From JAKORR01 sp964608495 (GTDB taxonomy: Bacteria; Armatimonadota; Zipacnadia; Zipacnadales; FEN-943), in the NCBI GenBank assembly GCA_964608495.1, contig CAZSOQ010000088.1, positions 1 to 20,621 of the forward strand: DNA of 20,621 nucleotides. Direction: 5' to 3'. The first letter of the stretch is position 1. Each line of letters opens with the position of its first letter. The position numbers and the translations under genes are program-made. Below are positions 14,614-20,621 of this stretch, in pieces. The notes under the pieces are model-generated. The model made no database searches, was not told where the DNA came from, and saw only the letters and a list, made by a program, of their open reading frames with translations.

Positions 14614-14641
14614 TGCGCGGCCTAGTATAGCCGCCAGCGCA
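14614..14641 (-). promoter_or_regulatory. Promoter/operator of the MazF toxin-antitoxin pair
   Basis: On the minus strand a -10-like TATACT (14629-14624) lies in the middle of an imperfect palindrome. GCGGC and GCCGC flank an 8-base centre, with outer arms TGCGC and GCGCA separated by a two-base bulge. This lies 30-57 bases upstream of the antitoxin start. A -35 hexamer is not clear. A palindrome covering the -10 is what is expected of an autorepressed toxin-antitoxin promoter. Confidence 0.45.
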
Positions 14642-14715
14642 TGACGCCGCACCTGCTCGCCACGCGGCTGGCCCGCGCGCAGGCCCCAGACCGGCGGATA
14701 GGGAAGGCCTGGGCA

Positions 14716-15648
14716 CTAACTCGGCAGCGGACACGGGGCGAAGGTGGTCATCGCCCGCAGGCTCTCGTAGCGCTCGTAGAGCTTCGCGACCGTCAGCCCC
14801 TTTAGCGCCTGGACGCCGAAATCCTGCACACAGATCGAGGCCACGGCCGTGCCCACGGCCAGCGCCTGCCGCAGCGCGTCGTCCCCGGTGTCGTCCAGCC
14901 ACGCCAGCATCCCGATCACGCCGCCGGCGAAGCTGTCGCCCGCGCCGGTGGGGTCCACCACGTCCGGCAGGGGCACGGCGGGCAGGGCGAAAGGGCCCTC
15001 GCGCGACACCAGCGAGGCCCCGTACTCGCCCTTCTTGATGACCACGTAGCGCGGGCCCATCTGCAGGATCTCGGCCGCCGCCGCGCACAGATTGGTCTCC
15101 TCCGAGAGCTGCCGCGCCTCGGCATCGTTGACCATCAGCAGATCAATATGCCCCAGCAGCTCCACCAGCGCCTCGCGGTCGCCCTCGATCCAGAAGTTCA
15201 TCGTGTCCGCCACGACGAACCTCGGCGGCTCCACCTGCCGGACCACGCTCATCTGGAGCTGAGGCTGGATGTTGGCCAGGAACACGTACTCCGTGGTCCG
15301 CCACTGCTCAGGGATCCGCGGATCGAAGTCCGCGAACACGCCCAGCTCGGTGAACAGCGTGTCGCGCGTGTTCATGTCGAAATCGTACCGTCCGCCCCAG
15401 CGGAAGGACTTGCCGTCCTCGACGATCTCGACGCCGGCGAGGTCCACCTGGCGCTCGCTCAGGGCGGCCAGGGCCTCCTGCGGGAAATCGTCGCCCACGG
15501 CGCCGACCAGCCGCACGGGCGCCAGCAGCGCCGCGGCCAGGCCCGCGTACATGCTCGCCCCACCCACCGCGTCGTCCACTCGTCCGAAGGGCGTCTCGAT
15601 GGTGTCCAGGGCCAGCGACCCCACGATGAGTACCGAAGGTCGAGCTAT
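14716..15648 (-). CDS. PfkB-family kinase (possible adenosine/nucleoside kinase), with apparent ATA start
   Basis: A kinase of about 310 aa with the ribokinase fold. The first beta strand (RPSVLIVGSLALDTI) requires the reading frame to begin upstream of the first usual start, GTG 15624. GTG 15624 has no ribosome site and would cut that strand. GGGAGGG lies seven bases before ATA at 15648-15646, and this ATA overlaps the upstream gene's TAG as ATAG, so an AUA start coupled to the upstream stop is most likely. Motifs are VGGASMYAGLAAAL (variant of GG-x-x-N-x-A, about 28-41), MVNDAEARQL (172-181), and VDPTGAGDSFAGG (about 231-243) with catalytic D238. It lies downstream of ahcY, whose product is adenosine, so adenosine is a candidate substrate; a sugar for the nearby polysaccharide genes is the alternative. 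A decayed copy of its 3' end is at 13842-13993. Confidence 0.85.
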   Translation of the reverse strand: MARPSVLIVGSLALDTIETPFGRVDDAVGGASMYAGLAAALLAPVRLVGAVGDDFPQEALAALSERQVDLAGVEIVEDGKSFRWGGRYDFDMNTRDTLFTELGVFADFDPRIPEQWRTTEYVFLANIQPQLQMSVVRQVEPPRFVVADTMNFWIEGDREALVELLGHIDLLMVNDAEARQLSEETNLCAAAAEILQMGPRYVVIKKGEYGASLVSREGPFALPAVPLPDVVDPTGAGDSFAGGVIGMLAWLDDTGDDALRQALAVGTAVASICVQDFGVQALKGLTVAKLYERYESLRAMTTFAPCPLPS

Positions 15649-17462
15649 GGCGATTCCCTCCCGTCGTCTACCAGCGGAGCCGGTCCGCGGATGAGCTCAC
15701 CGAAGGCCATGAAGACCAGCCTGGGCAGCGCCTTGAGCCTGGGGAGGCGCGAGGGCTCACAGGCGACCCGGTAGAGCCACTCGAGGCCGGTGCGCTGCAT
15801 CCAGACCGGGGCGCGCCTCTTGCGTCCCGAGAGGACATCGAGGCTGCCGCCGATGCCGATGGCTACGCCGGCGCCGATGGTGTGCAGATGCCTGGCGATG
15901 AACTGCTCCTGGCGCGGCTGTCCGAGAGCCACGAAGAGCACCGACGGCCGCAGCTCGGCCAGGTGCTGGACGATCGCTGGCTCCTCTTCGGGCTTGAAGT
16001 AGCCGTCCCTGCAGCCGGCGACCTTGAGGCCGGGGATGTGCTCGGCGAGGCGGGCCGCGGCCTGCTCGGCCACGCCCGGTTCGGCGCCGAGGAAGAAGAC
16101 GGTGCCGCCCTCGTCGGCGGCGGCGCGACACAGGCCCTCGACCATGTCGCAGCCGGCGACGCGCACCATGACGGGAAGGCCGAGGATCTTGGACGCCAGG
16201 ACGACGCCGGCGCCGTCGGCGGTGACCAGGTCCGCGCCATTGACGATCTCGCGGAAGGTCTCGTCGTCCTGGGCGCGGACGAGGCCCGTGGCATCGCAGG
16301 TGACGATGTAGTGGGGCCGGCCCGAGCGCAGGAACCCGCGGGCCCGCTGCATCGCCTGGTCCATGGTCAGGCCGTGCAGCCGCAGGCCGAAGAGCCGGAC
16401 CTCGACCGGTCCGGCGTCGGCTCGGGCGGCGGCGTGAGGCATCAGGCGGACGACCAGGAAGCCGAGGACCGTGCCCACGGCCACCCACAGGCCCACGAGG
16501 ACGAGCTTGACGAGCCAGTGCCACTCGACGATCGCGACCAGGAGCACGGCCAGGAGACACAGGTAAGCGGCGCCCGCCGCGGCGATGAGGGCGACCTGCT
16601 TCTCGCTGTAGCCCTGACGCATGAGCACCTCGTGCAGGTGCTGGGGACGCTCGGCGTGGGTCCTTCGACGGGCGGCCACGGGGGCGACCGCCGCGAAGAG
16701 CGGCGCCCCGACGACCAGCAGGGGCAGCAGCAGCGCGAGCAGCGCCGTGTTCTTCACCATGCACAAAGCCGCCGTCCAGGCCACGGCCACGCCCACGGCA
16801 TAGGCCCCGGAGGAGGCGGCGGGATGGCGGATCCTGCCCTCGAGGAAGCCGGCGCCAAGCCCGGCCGCGGCGAGGCTGAGGGCCACGAGCATGGACGAAG
16901 GCGACACGAGATCAGGCCTGAGAGCCGCGATGGCCGCGAAGGTCAGACCGGACAGGACCGTCAGGGCGGGGACGACGCCGAGAATGGTCCCGGCGCGAGC
17001 GAACATGGACCCAAAGAGCGCCAGCCAGGCCCAGGACACAACCCACCCCGCGGCGCCGAGGTCCACAGCCCGCGCGGTGAAGGGGAGCTTGAGGCCGGCC
17101 ACCGGTGGCGGGACCGAGAGAAGGGCCAGGGCCGCGAGCAGCAGCGCGAGGGCCAGGGCCCTGAGACCTCGGGGCAGCCTGAGCCGGTCCGTGAGCCCCA
17201 GCAGCACGGCCCAGAGGAGGAAGACGCCCAGGACGAGGAGCAGGAAGAGCGCCACGTCCTCGTTGTACCCTCTGGCAGCCCACGCGGCCAGCAGCAGGCC
17301 GGCGGCCAGAGCCGAGCCGCGGTGGTCGCGCGGCCACGGGGCAGCCACGCCCGGCCCGAGGTCGCGGCCAGGCAGGCGCGCCCCGAGGCCCATGAGCAGA
17401 GCCCATAGGGCCGATCCGACCGCGGCGGCCGGAGGGATGATCCAGGCGCTTGCGTCAGGCAA
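15645..17462 (-). CDS. Fusion: degenerate WecA/MraY-like membrane domain plus WecG/TagA/CpsF glycosyltransferase (GT26)
   Basis: A 605-aa inner-membrane protein. Residues 1-340 carry about nine hydrophobic segments laid out like the polyprenyl-phosphate GlcNAc-1-phosphate transferases. GLTDRLRLPRGLR (89-101) stands where these enzymes have GLxDDxxxL. LVSPSSMLVALSLAAAGLGA (185-204) stands where they have FLGDSGS. ERPQHLHEVLMRQGYSEKQ (271-289) corresponds to the DRxHLHHRLLxxGxS loop. The DD and GDSG catalytic acids are missing, so this half is probably inactive. Residues 353-590 are a complete GT26 domain: VTCDATGLVRAQDD, ADLVTADGAGVVLASKILG (D416), FFLGAEPGV, FVALGQPRQEQFI, GIGGSLDVLSGRKRRAPVWM and LEWLYRV. 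GT26 enzymes add the second sugar to lipid-linked glycans. The start is TTG 17462 with only a weak ribosome site. It follows ahcY by 65 bases. Confidence 0.85.
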   Translation of the reverse strand: MPDASAWIIPPAAAVGSALWALLMGLGARLPGRDLGPGVAAPWPRDHRGSALAAGLLLAAWAARGYNEDVALFLLLVLGVFLLWAVLLGLTDRLRLPRGLRALALALLLAALALLSVPPPVAGLKLPFTARAVDLGAAGWVVSWAWLALFGSMFARAGTILGVVPALTVLSGLTFAAIAALRPDLVSPSSMLVALSLAAAGLGAGFLEGRIRHPAASSGAYAVGVAVAWTAALCMVKNTALLALLLPLLVVGAPLFAAVAPVAARRRTHAERPQHLHEVLMRQGYSEKQVALIAAAGAAYLCLLAVLLVAIVEWHWLVKLVLVGLWVAVGTVLGFLVVRLMPHAAARADAGPVEVRLFGLRLHGLTMDQAMQRARGFLRSGRPHYIVTCDATGLVRAQDDETFREIVNGADLVTADGAGVVLASKILGLPVMVRVAGCDMVEGLCRAAADEGGTVFFLGAEPGVAEQAAARLAEHIPGLKVAGCRDGYFKPEEEPAIVQHLAELRPSVLFVALGQPRQEQFIARHLHTIGAGVAIGIGGSLDVLSGRKRRAPVWMQRTGLEWLYRVACEPSRLPRLKALPRLVFMAFGELIRGPAPLVDDGRESP

Positions 17463-17527
17463 TGGGCCTGTGCCTCTTCACGAGAGCCGGCTGGGTGGCC
17501 CGCCCCTATGCGCGGGGCCCGGCGGCA

Positions 17528-18784
17528 TCAGGTGCCGTGCTCCCAGCTCGACAGGTACCCGCGCTGCTCGGCCGTCAGCTCATCTATCTCGACGCCGAGG
17601 GCCGCGAGCTTGAGCCGCGCCACCCGCTCGTCAATCTCCCGCGGCACCGGGTGTACGGCCACCGGCAGCGGCTCCTCGGCCTTCGCGACCCACTCGGCGC
17701 ACAGGGCCTGGTTGGCAAAGCTCATGTCCATGACCGCGGCGGGATGCCCCTCGGCCGCGGCCAGGTTCACCAGGCGCCCCTCGCCGAGGACGTAGAGGCG
17801 GCGGCCGTCGGCGAGGCGATACTCGTCACAAGACTGGCGGATGCGACGCACGGCGGTGGCCATCTCGGCCAGCGCTGCGATGTCCACCTCGACGTCGAAA
17901 TGGCCGGCGTTGGCGAGGATGGCCCCGTCCTTCATCACCTCGAAATGCTCGCGGCGCACCACGCTGGTGTCGCCCGTGACGCTGACGAAGATATCGCCGA
18001 TCGGCGCCGCCGCCGCCATGGGCATCACCTGGAAGCCGTCCATGGTCGCCTCGAGCGCCCGCAGGGGGGCAACCTCGGTGACGATGACCTTGGCGCCCAT
18101 GCCCCGCGCCCGCATGGCCACGCCTCGCCCGCACATCCCGTAGCCGGAGATGACGAAGTTCTTGCCGGCGATCAGCACGTTCGTCGCCCGCAGGATGCCG
18201 TCTATCGTGCTCTGCCCCGTGCCGTAGCGGTTGTCGAAGAGGTGCTTGGTCATGGCGTCGTTGACCGCGATCAGCGGGTACTTCAGGGCACCGTCCGCCG
18301 CCATGCTCCGCAGCCTGATGACGCCCGTGGTCGTCTCCTCCATGCCCGCCCTCACGTCCGCCAGCAGCTCCTGGCGCTCCTTGTGCAGCGTGCTGATCAG
18401 ATCCGCCCCGTCGTCAATCGTGATCGTCGGGCCCAGGTCGAGCACCGACGAGATGTGCGAGTAGTAGGTGTCGCGGTCCTCGCCGTGAGTGGCGAAGACC
18501 TCGGCGCCGAAGTGCTGCACCAGCGCGGCGGCGGTATCGTCCTGGGTGCTGAGGGGATTGCTGGCACACAGTCGCACGGCGGCGCCGCCGGCCATGAGCG
18601 TCCGCACCAGATTCGCCGTCTCCGTGGTCACGTGCAGACAGGCCGCGATGCGCTCGCCCTCGAGCGGTCGCTGGGCCTGGAAGCGCTCGCGGATCAGGCG
18701 CAGCACGGGCATCTGCTGCTCCGCCCACTCGATGCGCAGCTTGCCGCTGTCGGCCAGGGACAGGTCGTTGACGTCGTATTCCAT
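17528..18784 (-). CDS. ahcY: Adenosylhomocysteinase (S-adenosylhomocysteine hydrolase)
   Basis: A 418-aa cytosolic NAD-dependent enzyme splitting S-adenosylhomocysteine into adenosine and homocysteine, which relieves inhibition of methyltransferases. ATG 18784 has AAGGAG seven bases upstream. Family signatures are HVTTETANLVRTL (H51), SNPLSTQDD (75-83), DDGAD (124-128), EETTTGV (149-155), NDAMTKHLFDNRYGTGQS with K180 and D184, the NAD site GYGMCGRG (214-221), and GHFDVEVD. The C-terminus (LTAEQRGYLSSWEHGT) is the short form found in archaeal and thermophilic-bacterial enzymes, lacking the insertion and Lys-Tyr tail of the long eukaryotic/proteobacterial type. The PfkB kinase two genes downstream could remove the adenosine product. 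The leader shows no S-adenosylhomocysteine riboswitch. Confidence 0.96.
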   Translation of the reverse strand: MEYDVNDLSLADSGKLRIEWAEQQMPVLRLIRERFQAQRPLEGERIAACLHVTTETANLVRTLMAGGAAVRLCASNPLSTQDDTAAALVQHFGAEVFATHGEDRDTYYSHISSVLDLGPTITIDDGADLISTLHKERQELLADVRAGMEETTTGVIRLRSMAADGALKYPLIAVNDAMTKHLFDNRYGTGQSTIDGILRATNVLIAGKNFVISGYGMCGRGVAMRARGMGAKVIVTEVAPLRALEATMDGFQVMPMAAAAPIGDIFVSVTGDTSVVRREHFEVMKDGAILANAGHFDVEVDIAALAEMATAVRRIRQSCDEYRLADGRRLYVLGEGRLVNLAAAEGHPAAVMDMSFANQALCAEWVAKAEEPLPVAVHPVPREIDERVARLKLAALGVEIDELTAEQRGYLSSWEHGT

Positions 18785-18862
18785 GGCTCTCTCCTTGTGC
18801 CGCGGGTAACCGGCCGCTCCGGCTTCGGACCGTCGCGCGAGCGGCGCGGACCCCGGGTGCTC

Positions 18863-19888
18863 TCAGATCGCGGTCGCCGTCCATCGCCTCAGGCCCGAGA
18901 AGTCGAGCTTGAAGCTGATGATCTGGCCGCCCAGGTCCTCGGCGGCCGTGGCAACCAGGTGCTCGCGGTCGGGCTGGGAGAGGATGAAGATGCACCCGCC
19001 CCCGCCCGCGCCGCTGGCCTTGACGCCCAGGATCCCCACCTGGGAGGTGGCCTCGATGAGCGCCTCGATCTTGATGGTCGTCATCTCGTCGTAGAGGCGC
19101 TTCTGGTTGTCCCAGTTGAAGTTCATCACGTCGCCCACGCGCCGCAGGCTCTCGGCCGCCAGGGCCTGCCGCATCTGCTCGGCCGCGTCGGCCAGGTTGT
19201 CCAGGGCGCTGGTGACGCCCGGGTCGCCACGCCGATAGGCGGCCATCACGCGGTCAATGATGTTGCCGGACAGCCGCGACTTGCCAGTGTAGACCAGCAG
19301 CAGGTGCTTCTCCAGCTCCCGCAGGAAGTCCTCGCTCGCCTGGAGCGGCTCGACGGACAGGTCACCGTCGTGGAAGCGCATGAAGTTGAGGCCCCCGTAG
19401 GCCGCGGCATACTGGTCCTGCCGGCCGCCGCTGACGCCCAGCTCCTCGACCTCCAGCAGATGGGCCATCTCGGCGATCTCCGACGGGCCCATGTCGCCCC
19501 CCGCGATGTAGTCCAGCAGCCCCACGAGGGCCACACCCATCGCGGCGCTCGAGCCCGTGCCCGAGCCGGGTGGCGCCTCCGACCGGGTGGTGATGTGGGC
19601 GCCCGTCTCGAGGCCCCGCCGTCGCACGGCGGCCTTCACCAGGTCCAGATTGCCGTCGTACTCCAGCTCCCGGATGTCGTGGCCCTCGTAGTAGGCATCG
19701 TAGTCGGCGGACTCGAGCTCATACTGCCCCGGCGGCAGAGGCCGAATAGTGGCGTAGGCGTACCGCGTGATCGCGGCGTTCACGACGGCTCCGCCCCTGT
19801 CGACGCTGTAGGGCGCCACGTCGGTCCATCCGCCCGCTAGGTCAATCCGCACGGGCGCTCGCGCGCGCGCGACCCGGTTCAGAGTCAT
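18863..19888 (-). CDS. GHMP-family sugar kinase, D-glycero-D-manno-heptose 7-phosphate kinase (HddA)-like
   Basis: A 341-aa cytosolic ATP-dependent sugar kinase. ATG 19888 lies one base after the stop of the reductase, with GGAAGGTGGG upstream, so the two are translationally coupled. The N-terminus RARAPVRIDLAGGWTDVAPY with GGAVVNAAI is the HddA pattern. The GHMP ATP loop is PPGSGTGSSAAMG (106-118), GVSGGRQDQYAAAYGGLNF lies at 151-169, and the third motif is KASGAGGGGCIF (290-301). HddA phosphorylates heptose 7-phosphate on the way to GDP-D-manno-heptose for S-layer or polysaccharide glycans. The same family also includes fucokinase-type enzymes, and the heptose partners GmhA, GmhB and HddC are not in the window, so the sugar is uncertain. 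The short gene-free leader to ahcY (18785-18862) shows no clear signal. Confidence 0.82.
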   Translation of the reverse strand: MTLNRVARARAPVRIDLAGGWTDVAPYSVDRGGAVVNAAITRYAYATIRPLPPGQYELESADYDAYYEGHDIRELEYDGNLDLVKAAVRRRGLETGAHITTRSEAPPGSGTGSSAAMGVALVGLLDYIAGGDMGPSEIAEMAHLLEVEELGVSGGRQDQYAAAYGGLNFMRFHDGDLSVEPLQASEDFLRELEKHLLLVYTGKSRLSGNIIDRVMAAYRRGDPGVTSALDNLADAAEQMRQALAAESLRRVGDVMNFNWDNQKRLYDEMTTIKIEALIEATSQVGILGVKASGAGGGGCIFILSQPDREHLVATAAEDLGGQIISFKLDFSGLRRWTATAI

Positions 19889-19889
19889 G

Positions 19890-20621
19890 TCATCGCCCAC
19901 CTTCCAGCAGGAATTCCCGTACGTACTGAGCGACACCCTCGCGCCAGGACGGCAAGGGATGACCGCCCCACTCGGCCCACTTCCTCTGCGACAGGGCGCC
20001 AAAGCGCGGGCGCCGCGTGGGCGAGGGCCAGTCGTCGCAGGATATCGGGCGTACGGCTCGCGGGCAGCCGGCGGCCTCGAAGGCCGCGCGGGCCACATCC
20101 GCCCAGGTAGCGGACCCGCGCCCGGTGAGGTGCACAACCCCTCGCCTGTCGCCGAGGGCCGCCTCCCAGATCGCGGGCGCCAGGTGGCGCGTGTAGGTCG
20201 GGCAGCCGGTCTGGTCCGCCACCACGTCCACATCCTGGCCCTGAAGGGCCCGGCGCAGGACTGCGGCGATGAAGTTGCGCCCTCCCGGCCCGAAAAGCCA
20301 CTGGGTGCGCACCACGAGCCCGTCCTCGAGCGCTGCGACGGCCCGCTCGCCCGCCAGCTTGCTCTCGCCGTAGGCGCCGGTGGGATTCGTGGGCGCGCTC
20401 TCGGTGTAGGGCTCCCACGCCAACCCATCGAACACGTAGTCGGTCGAAAGGAACAGCAGGCGCGCGCCCAAGCGCGCGCAGGCCTCGGCCACCAGCCGCG
20501 TGGCCAGCGCGTTGTCGCGCCAGGCGCCGCAGGGCTCACGCTCACAGCCGTCCACGTCGGTGCAGGCGGCGGTGTGGATGACGACCGCCGGGCCGTGCTC
20601 GGTCACGGCGCGCTCCACGCC
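19890..20621 (-). CDS. rfbD: dTDP-4-dehydrorhamnose reductase, partial (5' end beyond window)
   Basis: A 243-codon C-terminal portion of an NADPH-dependent short-chain-type reductase making dTDP-L-rhamnose, the last step of rhamnose donor synthesis. The frame is open to the last base, so the N-terminal nucleotide-binding motif (about 45 residues) is missing. Seen are VVIHTAACTDVDGCE, the serine/threonine region LLFLSTDYVFDG, the catalytic YGESK, VVRTQWLFGPGG, the substrate motif ADQTGCPTYTRHLA, and GVVHLTGRGSATWADVA, all typical of RmlD/RfbD. It is coupled to the kinase downstream. It suggests the start of a polysaccharide or glycan operon continuing to the right. Confidence 0.92.
   Translation of the reverse strand, partial: GVERAVTEHGPAVVIHTAACTDVDGCEREPCGAWRDNALATRLVAEACARLGARLLFLSTDYVFDGLAWEPYTESAPTNPTGAYGESKLAGERAVAALEDGLVVRTQWLFGPGGRNFIAAVLRRALQGQDVDVVADQTGCPTYTRHLAPAIWEAALGDRRGVVHLTGRGSATWADVARAAFEAAGCPRAVRPISCDDWPSPTRRPRFGALSQRKWAEWGGHPLPSWREGVAQYVREFLLEGGR

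Noticed and set aside
15882..17408. 508-codon open frame antisense to the WecG-type gene
   Set aside because: Composition (Gly/Gln/Glu/His-rich, repetitive) is that of a GC-driven shadow. The minus strand has conserved GT26 motifs.
18785..18862. S-adenosylhomocysteine riboswitch in the ahcY leader
   Set aside because: The 78-nt leader is GC-rich with a GAGCGGCCGG stretch but lacks the conserved core and pseudoknot segments of that class.
19857..19872. GCGCGCGCGC run as a possible Z-DNA or regulatory site
   Set aside because: It lies within the coding start of the GHMP kinase and encodes an Arg/Ala stretch. It is expected by chance at this GC content.

Overview
The window is about 20.6 kb of very GC-rich bacterial chromosome with strong Shine-Dalgarno sites (GGAGGG or AAGGAG) and frequent GTG and TTG starts. 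A DUF4838 secreted enzyme, a TtuA-type tRNA thiolase and a short archaeal/thermophile-type AhcY would fit Armatimonadota or the Planctomycetes-Verrucomicrobia group. This is a weak inference: no rRNA or universal marker is present.

Layout. Positions 1-2023 (minus strand) hold ribB, a TtuA/TtcA-like PP-loop enzyme and the first 90 codons of a comEC-like gene. Positions 2024-2397 form a divergent intergenic region containing a strongly base-paired element of about 142 nt. Positions 2398-6526 (plus strand) hold a secreted DUF4838 protein, a 39-bp tandem repeat, a clear sigma-70-like promoter, nikR with a His-rich tail, and dapF. A convergent hairpin follows near 6600.

From 6663 to the right edge every gene is on the minus strand. 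Read in transcription order from the right edge, these are: a dTDP-4-dehydrorhamnose reductase (cut by the window edge), a HddA-like GHMP kinase, ahcY, a membrane protein fused to a WecG/TagA glycosyltransferase, a PfkB-family kinase, a ribbon-helix-helix/MazF toxin-antitoxin pair, a decayed second copy of the PfkB 3' end, a three-gene overlapping operon ending in a PIN-domain nuclease, a fructokinase-like PfkB kinase, a class II aldolase, a secreted Asp-box beta-propeller protein, and a fumarate-reductase-type flavoprotein.

How they work together. The right end looks like surface-polysaccharide metabolism (rhamnose reductase, sugar kinase, WecG-type transferase). AhcY beside a PfkB kinase could be an S-adenosylhomocysteine to adenosine to AMP salvage pair. 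Fructokinase plus class II aldolase is a sugar-catabolic pair. The stretch 12.0-14.6 kb, lying between housekeeping genes, is an accessory island of toxin-type modules. It carries the most interesting signals: an uncharacterised three-gene PIN operon, and a MazF cassette bounded by an intact pfkB 3' end on one side and a diverged copy of that end on the other.
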